64,000 nucleotides of DNA from Chromobacterium haemolyticum DSM 19808 (GCF_000711885.1 NZ_JONK01000006.1:1-64000); one strand, 5' to 3'; shown: positions 45,191 through 53,634, numbered from the stretch's first letter. Translations and numbers: made by a program. Notes: generated by a model from the sequence alone, not told the origin.

Positions 45191-46549
45191 TTAGGCCTCT
45201 CCGCCGGATTCGCCCGCGGCTTTGCGGCGATTGGCGGGACGGCGGCGGCGGCGTTTCTTGGCCGGATCCGGCTCGCCGCTGGCCTTGGCGATTTCCAGCA
45301 GTTGCTCGCGCTCTTCCTCGTCGGCGCGCTGGAAGTCGTTCCACCAGCCCACCAACTTCATGTCCACCTCGCCGGCCTCTCCGCGCAGCGCGAAGAAATC
45401 GTAAGCGGCGCGGAAGCGCGGCTGCTCCAGGAAGCGATAAGCGCGCTGGCCGCTGCGGCTGTCGAAACGCGACTGCAACATCCAGATTTCGCGCATGGTC
45501 ACGCTGAAGCGGCGCGGAATGGCAAAATCGTTGTCCTGCTCGGACTCCACGTCGGCAATCGCTTGCGCCAGCGCGTACACCGCGCGGTCGCCGGCGTTCA
45601 AACGCTTCTGCCAACGCTGATACACCTGCTTCCACAACAGGGTGGCCAGCAGGAAACCCACCGACACGGGCTTGTCGGCGCGGATGCGCTGATCGGTGCT
45701 CTCCAGACCCAGCTTCAAGAACAAATCGTCGCCCTTGTCGTCCAGCACTGCGTCCAACAGTGGAAACACACCGCGCGCCATGCCTTCCTCGCGCAGCTTC
45801 TTCAGGCAGCCGTAGGCTTGGCCGGACATCAGCAGCTTGAGCATTTCATCGAACAGGCGCGCCGGCGGCTCCTTCTTCAGCAGATAAGCGTGGGTGCGGA
45901 TGGGCTTGCGGGTGGCGTCGTCGATCTCGAAACCCAGCTTGGCCGCCAGGCGAACCGCGCGCAGCATGCGCACCGGGTCTTCCTGATAACGGCGGGCCGG
46001 CTGGCCTATCATCACCAGCTTGCGGGCGCGCAAGTCCTTGACGCCGTGGTGATAGTCGATGACGGTTTCGTCGGACGGATCGTAGAACAGCGCGTTCACG
46101 GTGAAGTCGCGACGGTGGGCGTCCTCTTCCTGGCTGCCGAAACTGTTGTCGGCCATGATGCGGCCGGTTTCATTAGTGTCGTCCACAGAGCCGCCGCGGA
46201 AGGTGGTCACCTCGATGGTTTCCGGCCCCATCATCACGTGGACGATGCGGAAACGCCGGCCAATGATGCGGGAACGGCGGAACACCCGGTGCACTTCCTC
46301 CGGCGTTGCGTTGGTGGCAACGTCGAAATCCTTCGGTGACACGCCCAACATCAAGTCGCGCACGGCTCCGCCCACCACATAGGCGGAAAAACCGGCCTCC
46401 TGCAGTCGGGTGGTGACTTTCAGCGCAGCGGAGCTGAGCTGGTCTCGGCGGATGCCGTGTTGCGGCAGAGGAATCACGCGCGCCTTGGTGCGGCGCTTGC
46501 CCATGCCGGCGGGCAGGTCCAGTACTTTACGGATAAACTTGCGGATCAT
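45191..46549 (-). CDS. pcnB: Poly(A) polymerase I
   Basis: 452 residues of the class II nucleotidyltransferase/CCA-adding superfamily. The catalytic block is AYVVGGAVRDLMLGVSPKDFDVATNATPEEV (GG plus D-F-D). FRIVHVMMG, RRDFTVNALFYDP and EDPVRMLRAVRLAAKLGFEID follow. The C-terminus is very basic (KKRRRRRPANRRK), as in PcnB and unlike tRNA nucleotidyltransferase. It adds 3' poly(A) tails that promote RNA decay. It is the first gene of a co-directional run pcnB-folK-kinase-panB-panC-panD. TATAAT on the minus strand (46614-46619) is a possible -10. Confidence 0.94.
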   Translation of the reverse strand: MIRKFIRKVLDLPAGMGKRRTKARVIPLPQHGIRRDQLSSAALKVTTRLQEAGFSAYVVGGAVRDLMLGVSPKDFDVATNATPEEVHRVFRRSRIIGRRFRIVHVMMGPETIEVTTFRGGSVDDTNETGRIMADNSFGSQEEDAHRRDFTVNALFYDPSDETVIDYHHGVKDLRARKLVMIGQPARRYQEDPVRMLRAVRLAAKLGFEIDDATRKPIRTHAYLLKKEPPARLFDEMLKLLMSGQAYGCLKKLREEGMARGVFPLLDAVLDDKGDDLFLKLGLESTDQRIRADKPVSVGFLLATLLWKQVYQRWQKRLNAGDRAVYALAQAIADVESEQDNDFAIPRRFSVTMREIWMLQSRFDSRSGQRAYRFLEQPRFRAAYDFFALRGEAGEVDMKLVGWWNDFQRADEEEREQLLEIAKASGEPDPAKKRRRRRPANRRKAAGESGGEA

Positions 46550-46688
46550 TATGAGAAAGATAGTCGACTTGGAATGCCAGGATTCGCAAGACTAGTAGGT
46601 AGTCAAGCCGGCGATTATATCCCTATTCTTTGCAGAAAATACAATTCGCCGCCATATCCCGCCCCATGGCCGCCTCCACGGCCGCCAA

Positions 46689-46717
46689 TTGCCCCCTATC
46701 GATGATAGGCATACAAT
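46689..46717 (+). promoter_or_regulatory. Promoter with a palindrome in its spacer
   Basis: TTGCCC (46689-46694), 17 bp, then TACAAT (46712-46717). The spacer holds CCTATC-GAT-GATAGG (46695-46709), a perfect inverted repeat that could be a repressor site. It would drive the exonuclease-like gene at 46754. Confidence 0.5.
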
Positions 46718-46753
46718 CGCTGCCGATTCGCCGACTCCGACAAGACCCCTCCC

Positions 46754-47512
46754 GTGCGCCCTACTCTCAGCTTTCATCTCCAGACCATTCCCAACGTGCC
46801 CGCCATCCGCCAGCTTTATGAGCTGGATGGCGAAATCGGGGAGGCCGACGTCGCCGATTTCGTGCTGCAGCGCTGCCGCGCCCAAAGCAGCACCGACTTC
46901 ATTCCCTTCCATTTGCACCGCGTGGTTGCCATCGCCGGCGTACTACAACAGGATGGGCACACCCGTCTCGTCCAGCGGCTTGCCGTCGATGCCGGCGACG
47001 AAGCCGCGATGCTGGCGGACTGGCTCACCCTGCTGCGCGACAGCCGGGCGCAGTTGATCAGTTGGGACGGCTCTCGGCTGGACTTGCCGGTGTTGCTCCA
47101 TCGCGCGCTGGCCTTGGGCTTGCAACTGCCGGAACAGCTCCGCGCCGGCCGGACGCCGGACGCGCATTGCGCGCTAAGCGAGATCCTGAGCGGCGGCCAT
47201 GCCGAACTGGCCACTCCGTTGGGCGAGCTGGCCCGTCTGTGCGGCCTGCCTGGAGAAGCCGAACTCAACGGCCCTCGGCGCTGGGAACTGTATCGAGCCG
47301 GCAACGCCGACGCGCTCGCCGAACACAATGCCCGCCAGGCCGCCAGCTGCCACCTGCTGTGGCTGCGCCAGCAATGGGTGGAAGGCGCGCTGACCCCGGC
47401 CACTCATCAGGCCTGTAGACAAAGCTTGCGCGCCGTCATCGCTGCGCAACCGGAGCCGCACTGGCGCGGCTGGCTGGCCGAGTGGCGCGAGGAGGCCGCG
47501 CAAGGGGATTGA
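46754..47512 (+). CDS. PolB-type 3'-5' exonuclease-like protein with degenerate active site
   Basis: 252 residues; GTG start at 46754. It resembles the family of predicted 3'-5' exonucleases related to the PolB proofreading domain (PF10108 type). Shared features are TIPN near the start, DFIPFHLHRVVAIAGV, LISWDGSRLDLPVLLHRALALG and GRTPDAHCALSEIL. The usual first motif (D-x-E-T-x-P) reads H-L-Q-T-I-P, and the last Asp-containing motif reads EHNARQAASCHLLWL. Two of the three acidic metal ligands therefore seem to be missing, and nuclease activity is doubtful. The divergent neighbour is pcnB. A terminator follows at 47608. Confidence 0.8.
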   Translation: MRPTLSFHLQTIPNVPAIRQLYELDGEIGEADVADFVLQRCRAQSSTDFIPFHLHRVVAIAGVLQQDGHTRLVQRLAVDAGDEAAMLADWLTLLRDSRAQLISWDGSRLDLPVLLHRALALGLQLPEQLRAGRTPDAHCALSEILSGGHAELATPLGELARLCGLPGEAELNGPRRWELYRAGNADALAEHNARQAASCHLLWLRQQWVEGALTPATHQACRQSLRAVIAAQPEPHWRGWLAEWREEAAQGD

Positions 47513-47570
47513 CAGCCAAAAGCCAAAAGCATAGGCTGACATGCATGCGCCGATTTGACACAGCTTGCGG

Positions 47571-47598
47571 GCGCTTAACAAATGCCAGCTAAAGCGTC
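47571..47598 (+). other. Structured RNA-like motif, copy 1
   Basis: GCGCTT (47571-47576) pairs with AAGCGT (47592-47597, one G-U), around a loop ending GCTAAA. GCTAAAGCGTC (47588-47598) is followed by CCGGTGAACCC. The same arrangement recurs at 47756-47782. Copy 1 leads directly into the terminator hairpin at 47608, as a riboswitch or attenuator might. No known riboswitch class was recognised. Confidence 0.45.
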
Positions 47599-47607
47599 AA
47601 ACCGGTG

Positions 47608-47646
47608 AACCCGCTTGCGCTCTTAGTCGTAGGCGGGTTTTCTTTT
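47608..47646 (+). terminator. Rho-independent terminator downstream of the exonuclease-like gene
   Basis: AACCCGC (47608-47614) pairs with GCGGGTT (47633-47639). The inner TGCG/CGTA pairs extend the stem around an 8-nt loop, followed by TTTTCTTTT. Confidence 0.75.
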
Positions 47647-47755
47647 ACCCGTACAGGCAGTTAAGCAGACCAATCGCTTCGGATCGATGCATGAGCCGCG
47701 CCCCGTTTCCGTTTCGGGCATGCGCGGCAGGCGCCGAGTTAATGACAACTTGCAG

Positions 47756-47782
47756 GGCGCCCAAAAATCCTGCTAAAGCGTC
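47756..47782 (+). other. Structured RNA-like motif, copy 2
   Basis: GGCGC (47756-47760) pairs with GCGTC (47778-47782). It contains GCTAAAGCGTC, identical to copy 1, then CCGGCGAAACCC. It lies 57 bp before the start of the small unknown gene at 47840 and therefore in its leader. Confidence 0.45.
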
Positions 47783-47839
47783 GCCGGCGAAACCCAGAAC
47801 CGGCGCGCCAACTGCGACCGAACCCTCTGGAGAACCGCC

Positions 47840-48139
47840 ATGTACGACTGCCTGCAAGATAGCTATACCGATTTCTCTTTTGCCAATTTCGACGCTGTGG
47901 GAAGACCTCGCCCCCTTTGCGGCAGCCTGAGCGCCTCTCCGCTCACGCCGGCCGACACCCCCGCCCTGCAACAGCTGGCGGATTTCGCCCATGAGCTGGG
48001 CTATGAACTGGAACGCAACGGCGAACAGCTAACCGTACAGGACATTTCGCTGGCGGACGCGCTCAGCATCAACGCACGCTTTGGCGGCGAGTTGCTGATC
48101 AGTTGCGATCTGCGCCGCGACCCGCCTGCGCGCTTCTGA
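47840..48139 (+). CDS. Small protein of unknown function
   Basis: 99 residues; a good ribosome site (TGGAGA) 6 bp before the ATG supports translation. There is no signal peptide, membrane helix or cysteine motif. The centre (TPALQQLADFAHELGYELERNGEQLTVQD, in part) predicts one long amphipathic helix, and the C-terminus (INARFGGELLISCDL) looks like a beta strand pair. The family was not recognised. It lies alone, downstream of the duplicated RNA-like motif, and is followed by a hairpin at 48152. Confidence 0.65.
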   Translation: MYDCLQDSYTDFSFANFDAVGRPRPLCGSLSASPLTPADTPALQQLADFAHELGYELERNGEQLTVQDISLADALSINARFGGELLISCDLRRDPPARF

Positions 48140-48151
48140 TCTGGAGGCACC

Positions 48152-48175
48152 GCGCTCCCGCTTCGCCGGGGGCGC
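48152..48175 (+). terminator. Hairpin after the small unknown gene
   Basis: A 9-bp stem GCGCTCCCG / CGGGGGCGC (one U-G) has a CTTCGC loop, 13 bp after the stop. There is no T-run, so it could be a weak terminator or a 3'-end stabiliser. Confidence 0.4.
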
Positions 48176-48247
48176 TTCCGCGCGTCCGTCTTACTCTTGC
48201 CGCCCCATTGTCATGGCGCGGCAAAGACAAGGCAGCCCCGCAGCCGG

Positions 48248-48253
48248 TATAAT
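48248..48253 (+). promoter_or_regulatory. -10 box for the MATE-murB operon
   Basis: A perfect TATAAT lies 34 bp before the MATE start. The -35 region is poor (AAGACA at 48224-48229, 18-bp spacing). Confidence 0.5.
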
Positions 48254-48286
48254 GGCCAGTTCTCCGAGCCATCCCGCCCTACTCCC

Positions 48287-49693
48287 ATGCTGTTTGAAAT
48301 CAATCGCGCCCCGCGCGGGGCCGTGCTGCTGGAAGCCCGTCAAATCAGCCGGCTGGCCTTGCCGATGATGATCGCTCAGATCGCGCAGGTGGCCACCGCC
48401 TTCGTCGACACCGTGATGGCGGGCCGCGTCAGCACCGACGACCTGGCCGCCGTCTCCCTAGGCGCCAGCGTTTTCATCACCTTCTACGTCACGCTGATGG
48501 GCATCGTCACCGCGCTCAACCCCATACTGGCCCACCAGCTGGGGGCCGGCGAGCACGACAAATTCAAGGACACCGCGCGCCAGGGGCTGTGGTTCGGCCT
48601 TCTGATCGGCCTCTTGGGCGCGGCGATGATGGTGGCGCTGGAGCCGGCGCTGCGGCTGTGGCTGCACCTGCCGCCGGAAGTGACCGACAAGGTGATGCTG
48701 TTCATCACCGGCGCCGCGGTGGGCATGCCGGCGGCGATGACCCACCGCGCGCTGCACGCCTACGCATCCAGCCTGGGCCGCCCCAAGGCCATCATGGTGG
48801 TCAGCCTGTTGGCGCTGGCGCTGAACATTCCGCTCAACTATATCCTGATCCACGGCCTCTTCGGCCTGCCCAAACTGGGCGGCGCCGGTTGCGGCTGGGC
48901 CACCGGCATCGTGTTCTGGTTCAACTGCCTGGCCCTGCTCGCCTATGTCAGCTGGCATCGCAATTTCCGCCAGTTCCGCCTGCTGGAGCGACTGCGCGGT
49001 CCGGATTGGCGCATGTACCGCGGCTTCCTCAAGCTGGGCGTGCCAATCGGCCTGTCCTTCTTCGTGGAAGTCAGCCTGTTCTCCTTCATCGCGCTGCTGA
49101 TCGCCGAACTGGGCACCGTGGTGGTCGCCACCCATCAATCCGTGCTCAATTTTTCCAGCATCATCTACATGTTGCCGCAAAGCGTGGCCACGGCGATGTC
49201 CGTGCGCGTCGGCCATCATGTCGGCGCCGGCGATTACCGCGCCGCACGCTTCAGTTCCGGTGTAGGCCTGCTGCTGGGCTTGAGCATGGCCTTTTGCGCG
49301 ATGCTCGCGGTGTTGCTGTTCCGCGAACCCATCATGCGCATGTACACGCCAGACCCGCGCGTGATCGCGATGGGCTCCACCCTCTTGCTGTTCGCGGCGG
49401 TCTACCAGTTGACCGACGCCGCCCAAACCATCGCCTCCGGCGCCTTGCGCGGCTACAAGCTGACCACGGTGCCGATGATTATTCACATCCTGTCGTTCTG
49501 GTGCGTTGGCCTGGGTCTGGGCATCACCCTGGGCCTGACCGACTGGCTGACCAAGAAGCCCATGGGCGTGTTCGGCTTCTGGACCGCTCTCGTCATCAGC
49601 CTGAGCGTGGCCGCGCTGTTCCTGACCCGCTATCTGGCGAGCGAAAGCCGCCGCCGCCTGTATCGACAACTTCAACCGGAACCGGCGCAATGA
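48287..49693 (+). CDS. MATE-family multidrug efflux transporter (NorM/MdtK type)
   Basis: 468 residues from ATG 48287; about 12 membrane helices in two halves. EARQISRLALPMMIAQIAQVATAFVDTVMAG at the start, NPILAHQLGAGEHD and TATAMSVRVGHHVGAGDYRAA in the second half are NorM-like. It expels cationic drugs or toxic metabolites in exchange for Na+ or H+. It is transcribed together with murB: its TGA overlaps the murB ATG (ATGA). The frame upstream of 48287 has no homology. Confidence 0.93.
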   Translation: MLFEINRAPRGAVLLEARQISRLALPMMIAQIAQVATAFVDTVMAGRVSTDDLAAVSLGASVFITFYVTLMGIVTALNPILAHQLGAGEHDKFKDTARQGLWFGLLIGLLGAAMMVALEPALRLWLHLPPEVTDKVMLFITGAAVGMPAAMTHRALHAYASSLGRPKAIMVVSLLALALNIPLNYILIHGLFGLPKLGGAGCGWATGIVFWFNCLALLAYVSWHRNFRQFRLLERLRGPDWRMYRGFLKLGVPIGLSFFVEVSLFSFIALLIAELGTVVVATHQSVLNFSSIIYMLPQSVATAMSVRVGHHVGAGDYRAARFSSGVGLLLGLSMAFCAMLAVLLFREPIMRMYTPDPRVIAMGSTLLLFAAVYQLTDAAQTIASGALRGYKLTTVPMIIHILSFWCVGLGLGITLGLTDWLTKKPMGVFGFWTALVISLSVAALFLTRYLASESRRRLYRQLQPEPAQ

Positions 49694-50715
49694 GCCTGAC
49701 CTTCAGCCACCACTATCCGCTCAAACCGCTGAACACCTTCGGCATGGATGCGCGCGCGCGCGACTTCTGCCAGCTGGACTCGCTCTCTGATCTGCCGGCG
49801 CTACTGGAAAGCCCGGCCTACCGCGCCGGCCCCGTGCTGTGGCTGGGCGGCGGCAGCAATCTGCTGTTCACCCGCGACTATTCCGGCCTGGTGGTCAAAC
49901 TGGGGCTGCGCGGCATCCGCCTGCTGGAAGAAAGCGGCGACGATGTGATTGTCGAAGCGGCCGCCGGCGAAAACTGGCACGGCTTCGTGCTCCACACCCT
50001 GAGCCAGGGCTGGTACGGACTGGAAAATCTGAGCCTGATCCCCGGCACCGTTGGCGCCAGCCCAATCCAAAACATCGGCGCCTACGGCGTCGAGGCCAAG
50101 GACCACATCCATCAAGTGGTCTGCGCCGACCTCGATCATGGCGGCGCCGCACTGACGCTGGACAAGGCCGACTGCCGCTTCGGGTATCGTGACAGCGTGT
50201 TCAAACACGATGCCGCCGGCCGACTGCTGGTCACCGCGGTGCGTTTCCGCTTATCGCGCACGGCTCGGCTGCGCACCGGCTACGGCGATATCCAGCAAGA
50301 ACTGAACGCCGCCGGCATCGCCGCGCCCACGCCCCAAGACGTCAGCGACGCGGTGATTCGCATCCGTTCCAGCAAACTGCCCAACCCGGCCGAACTGGGC
50401 AATGCCGGCAGCTTCTTCAAAAACCCGGTTCTGCCGGCGGAGCAGGCGCAAGCGCTGCTGGCGCTCCATCCCGCGTTGCCGCACTACCCGGCAGCCGACG
50501 GCAAGGTCAAGCTGGCCGCCGGCTGGCTGATCGACCAATGCGGACTGAAAGGCTATCGCGACGGCGACGCCGGCGTGCACGCGCGCCAGGCGCTGGTGCT
50601 GGTCAATCACGGCGCAGCCAGCGGCGACCAGATGCGCGCGCTGGCCGACAAGGTGCGCGCCGAGGTCCGTCAACGCTTTGGCGTGGAGCTGGAGCCGGAG
50701 CCCATCATTCTCTAA
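49690..50715 (+). CDS. murB: UDP-N-acetylenolpyruvoylglucosamine reductase
   Basis: 341 residues, type I MurB (E. coli 342). It has LKPLNTFGMDARA and the FAD-binding LWLGGGSNLLFTRDYSGLVVK. AAAGENWH, LSLIPGTVGASPIQNIGAYGVEAKD and FGYRDSVFK follow. RSSKLPNPAELGNAGSFFKNP holds the catalytic Ser, and GWLIDQCGLKGYRDGDAGVHARQALVLVN comes near the end. It reduces enolpyruvyl-UDP-GlcNAc with NADPH in peptidoglycan synthesis. It overlaps the MATE gene by 4 bp, an unusual partner for a cell-wall gene. Confidence 0.97.
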   Translation: MSLTFSHHYPLKPLNTFGMDARARDFCQLDSLSDLPALLESPAYRAGPVLWLGGGSNLLFTRDYSGLVVKLGLRGIRLLEESGDDVIVEAAAGENWHGFVLHTLSQGWYGLENLSLIPGTVGASPIQNIGAYGVEAKDHIHQVVCADLDHGGAALTLDKADCRFGYRDSVFKHDAAGRLLVTAVRFRLSRTARLRTGYGDIQQELNAAGIAAPTPQDVSDAVIRIRSSKLPNPAELGNAGSFFKNPVLPAEQAQALLALHPALPHYPAADGKVKLAAGWLIDQCGLKGYRDGDAGVHARQALVLVNHGAASGDQMRALADKVRAEVRQRFGVELEPEPIIL

Positions 50716-50759
50716 ACAGCTGGCGCGAAACCCTCGCGCTCTCGACAAAAGGCGAAACG

Positions 50760-51377
50760 ATGAATTCAAGCGTAGATGTGCTGGTATTCGATCTGGGCGG
50801 AGTATTGGTGGACTGGAACGGCATCGATCCGCTGGTGCGGCTTTCTCAGGGCAAGCTGAACCCGGAACAGGCCCGACGCTTCTGGATGGAAACGCCGTGG
50901 ATCGCCGAACTCGACACCGGCGCCTGCACGCCGGAAGCGTTCAGCGCCGCGATGGCGGAACACCTGGGACTGGACATCGACGCGATGGAAATGACCGCGC
51001 AACTGGACAGCTGGCTGCGCGGCGCCTTCCCCGGCGCGGCGGAGATGCTGGCCCAGCTTGGCGCGCGCCATCGCCTGGCCGTGCTCAGCAACAACAACGC
51101 GCTGCACTGGGACAAAATCGAACGTGAATTCGATCTGCTGCACCGTTTCGACCGGCTATTCGCCTCCCATCTGATCGGCCTTCGCAAGCCGGATGACGAG
51201 GTATACCGTCATGTACAGCAAGAGTTGGACGTCCCCCCTCACCGCATCGCCTTTTTCGACGACAACATAGAATGCGTGGACGCCGCCCGCCGCGCCGGCT
51301 GGCAAGCGTTTCACACCAAGGGCTTGGACCAGGTGCAGGCCGCTCTGCGCGCCAACGGCTGGCTGGACGCCGTCTAG
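50760..51377 (+). CDS. HAD-superfamily hydrolase (IA, YihX-like)
   Basis: 205 residues. Motif I is VLVFDLGGVLVDW, with the nucleophile Asp and the VxxD... variant typical of YihX/epoxide hydrolase N-like HADs. Motif II is LAVLSNNN, motif III the Lys in GLRKPDDEVYRHV and motif IV IAFFDDNIECVDAARRAGW. It probably dephosphorylates a sugar phosphate or nucleotide; the E. coli relative YihX acts on glucose-1-phosphate. The start is ATG 50760 with AAAGGCGA upstream. It is 44 bp after murB, so it may belong to the same transcript. Two bases separate it from the convergent MAPEG gene. Confidence 0.9.
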   Translation: MNSSVDVLVFDLGGVLVDWNGIDPLVRLSQGKLNPEQARRFWMETPWIAELDTGACTPEAFSAAMAEHLGLDIDAMEMTAQLDSWLRGAFPGAAEMLAQLGARHRLAVLSNNNALHWDKIEREFDLLHRFDRLFASHLIGLRKPDDEVYRHVQQELDVPPHRIAFFDDNIECVDAARRAGWQAFHTKGLDQVQAALRANGWLDAV

Positions 51378-51379
51378 CG

Positions 51380-51760
51380 CTAGAACAGGCCGCCGGCCTT
51401 GCAGAAGATCGCCACCACCGTCAGCAGCCCAATCAGCCAAGACAATGAGCGCAAGCTGGCCTGATCAGCCAGGTACAACAAGCCGTGCGCAACCCGCGCC
51501 GCGATGAAGACTGCGGCGGCGGCATTCAGAAATGCCAGCGGCACATGCATTCCCCACCCCACCAGCACCGCGGCGGCGAAGGTTGGGAACGCCTCCCAGG
51601 CGTTCTGCTGCGCCCAATTAGCCCGCTGCCGATAACCGCTGGCCTGGGCCATCGCCTCACGCGGCTTGTGGTTGTCCACCCGCGAACCGGCCTTGGCCAC
51701 CCCGGCCCAGATCAATGGCAGCAGAGCGGCCAGCAAAAGGCTCCATAACGCGAACGGCAT
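51380..51760 (-). CDS. MAPEG-family inner membrane protein
   Basis: 126 residues with four membrane helices. The blocks RVDNHKPREAMAQASGYRQRANWAQQNAWE (in part), FPTFAAAVLVGW and AARVAHGLLYLADQASLRSLSW match bacterial MAPEG proteins. The R-AQ-N-E helix is the conserved glutathione-site region. The eukaryotic relatives are glutathione transferases/peroxidases, but most small bacterial members have no proven activity. It is convergent with the HAD gene. Confidence 0.9.
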   Translation of the reverse strand: MPFALWSLLLAALLPLIWAGVAKAGSRVDNHKPREAMAQASGYRQRANWAQQNAWEAFPTFAAAVLVGWGMHVPLAFLNAAAAVFIAARVAHGLLYLADQASLRSLSWLIGLLTVVAIFCKAGGLF

Positions 51761-51793
51761 ATCATTCTCCTATGTTGATCCAGCCTCGAACAA

Positions 51794-51924
51794 AAGCTGC
51801 TTAAGAAATTGCGAGTTAAGCGAGACAAGGCCTTGCGCCCAAGGACACGGAATACGCGGTTGGCTCATCGGCAGAATGAAGCATGCTCGCCGCCCTCAAG
51901 GCGAAACGGATGATAAACAGCTTC
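51794..51924 (+). mobile_element. Degenerate type A element
   Basis: About 131 bp with eroded ends AAGCTGCTTAAGAAAT and GATAAACAGCTTC. The core keeps GCGAGACAAGGC. The right flank TCA (51925-51927) is the stop codon of the CbiM-like gene on the minus strand. It is the oldest-looking of the full-size copies. Confidence 0.65.
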
Positions 51925-52599
51925 TCACGGCGCGCGGCGCCTATGTCCCAGATAGCGCCCGTCGTCAAAGGTGGCCACCCATTCCGGCCGGTAAACCACC
52001 AGCACCGCAGCCAGCAAACCCGTGGTGAAAGCCTCCGACCATGACAATAAAAAATAGAACGGAAGCGTCTCTTCAAGCAACTGGTCCCAGGGATAGGCGC
52101 CAGCCAGCCCCAAGGCCAACAAGCCGGACAGGCCAGCGGCGAACATGCCGGCTCCGCCGGCGAGGAAGCCGTTGACGAAGACATAAACGAACAGATTACT
52201 GGGCAAGACGCGCTGACTCAAGCGTAGCGCCGCGGCGGACAGCGCCACCGGCGGCGCAATCATGCTCAAATAATTCAGACCCAGCGCCAGCGGATCGGCT
52301 TGTCCGCTCAAAGCCAGCGCCAGCAAGGGCAGCGCCAGCGCCAGCAAGGCCAGCCAGGGCCCCATCATCAGGGTGAACAAGCCGGCGCCCAGCAAATGGA
52401 AAGACAAGCCAGGCGCCACGCCGCCTCGCAACAGCCACAGGGCCAGCGCCAACACACAGGCGCCCATCCAGGCATTGCAGGCAGGCAAGGGCAAAGCGCG
52501 CCAGGCCACCTGCCGCGCCGCCAGCGCCAGCAAAGACAAAGCCCCGCCATTGCTCAGCCAAAGCGCGACGTCGGGAAAAAATGATGCGGGCAAATCCAT
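51925..52599 (-). CDS. CbiM-like energy-coupling permease (COG3235-type)
   Basis: 224 residues with six or seven membrane helices. SFHLLGAGLFTLMMGPWLALLALAL, LGLNYLSMIAPPVALSAAALRL and FVYVFVNGFLAGGAGMFAAGLSGLLAL match the CbiM/NikM superfamily. The N-terminal His loop of true CbiM (MHIxEG), needed for Co/Ni, is not present, so it is more like the short COG3235 subgroup of unknown substrate. No ECF ATPase or T-component is next to it. It is divergent from nadC. Its stop coincides with the flank of an old type A element. Confidence 0.8.
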   Translation of the reverse strand: MDLPASFFPDVALWLSNGGALSLLALAARQVAWRALPLPACNAWMGACVLALALWLLRGGVAPGLSFHLLGAGLFTLMMGPWLALLALALPLLALALSGQADPLALGLNYLSMIAPPVALSAAALRLSQRVLPSNLFVYVFVNGFLAGGAGMFAAGLSGLLALGLAGAYPWDQLLEETLPFYFLLSWSEAFTTGLLAAVLVVYRPEWVATFDDGRYLGHRRRAP

Positions 52600-52699
52600 G
52601 ACCTACCTACTGGCTTTATTATCCATTTCGAATGATACCAGAGGGTGCGCACCAACCCGTCTCCATTGGGTACAATGACGTTTTATTGGAGAGTTCCGC

Positions 52700-53545
52700 A
52701 TGCCCGCTTTGCCCGCCCCCCACCTGATCGCCCAGCACGTCGCCGCCGCCCTGACCGAAGACATCGGCCGTTGCGACTGGACCGCCCTGCTGATTCCCGA
52801 ACACAGCGCCGGCGCGGCGCGGGTGGTCGCGCGCGAAGCGGCTACCTTGTGCGGTCAGGCCTGGTTCGACGAATGCTTCCGCCAGGTTGACCCTGATTGC
52901 CAGGTGGAATGGCTGGCCGCCGAAGGTGAGCAAGTCGCCGCCGGCGCCGTGCTGTGCAATATCTCCGGCCCGGCGCGCGCGCTGCTAAGCGCGGAGCGCT
53001 CCGCGCTCAACTTCCTGCAAACCCTATCCGCGGTCGCCAGCGAAACCCGCCGCTACGTCGACGCCGTGGCAGGCACCCGCGCCCGGATTCTGGACACGCG
53101 CAAGACCATGCCCGGACTGCGACTGGCGCAGAAATACGCGGTGACGGTGGGCGGCGGCGACAATCAGCGCATTGGCCTGTTCGACGGCATCCTGATCAAG
53201 GAAAACCACATCATGGCCGCCGGCGGCATCGCCGCCGCGCTGCGGGCCGCGCAACAGCTGGCCCCCGCCGACGTCAGCCTGCAGATCGAGGTGGAAACGC
53301 TGGAACAACTGGAGGAAGCGCTGCGCCATGGCGCCAAGCTGGCGCTGCTGGACAATATGTCGCTGGAGCAAATGCGCGAGGCGGTGCGCTTGACCGCCGG
53401 CCGCGCTCTGTTGGAGGCCTCCGGCGGCGTGGACTTCGACACCGTGCGCGCGATTGCTGAAACCGGGGTCGACCGCATTTCCGTGGGCAAGCTGACCAAG
53501 GATATCCAAGCCGTCGATCTCTCGATGCGATTCACCACGGCCTGA
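52700..53545 (+). CDS. nadC: Nicotinate-nucleotide pyrophosphorylase (carboxylating)
   Basis: 281 residues. It has ALTEDIGRCDWTALLIP, the ALSAERSALNFLQTLSAVASETRRYVDAVAGTRARILDTRKTMPGLRLAQKYAV core (in parts; R-TRKT-PG and H/K residues bind PRPP and quinolinate) and GGGDNQRIGLFDGILIKENH. LQIEVETLEQLEEAL, LLDNMS, LEASGGV and GVDRISVGKLTK follow. It converts quinolinate and PRPP to NaMN in NAD synthesis. GGAGAG precedes the ATG. TACAAT at 52671-52676 is a possible -10. Confidence 0.97.
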   Translation: MPALPAPHLIAQHVAAALTEDIGRCDWTALLIPEHSAGAARVVAREAATLCGQAWFDECFRQVDPDCQVEWLAAEGEQVAAGAVLCNISGPARALLSAERSALNFLQTLSAVASETRRYVDAVAGTRARILDTRKTMPGLRLAQKYAVTVGGGDNQRIGLFDGILIKENHIMAAGGIAAALRAAQQLAPADVSLQIEVETLEQLEEALRHGAKLALLDNMSLEQMREAVRLTAGRALLEASGGVDFDTVRAIAETGVDRISVGKLTKDIQAVDLSMRFTTA

Positions 53546-53551
53546 CGCCCC

Positions 53552-53576
53552 CGGACCCGCCCGCTGGTGCGGGTTC
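53552..53576 (+). terminator. Terminator-like hairpin after nadC
   Basis: A 6-bp stem ACCCGC / GCGGGT with an 8-nt loop starts within 10 bp of the nadC stop and is followed by TCCTGTCAT. The T-run is weak. Confidence 0.4.
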
Positions 53577-53634
53577 CTGTCATACTTCGCCGCCTAGCGC
53601 TATAACTGGTTCATAACCCCCAATAACGAGCGTC

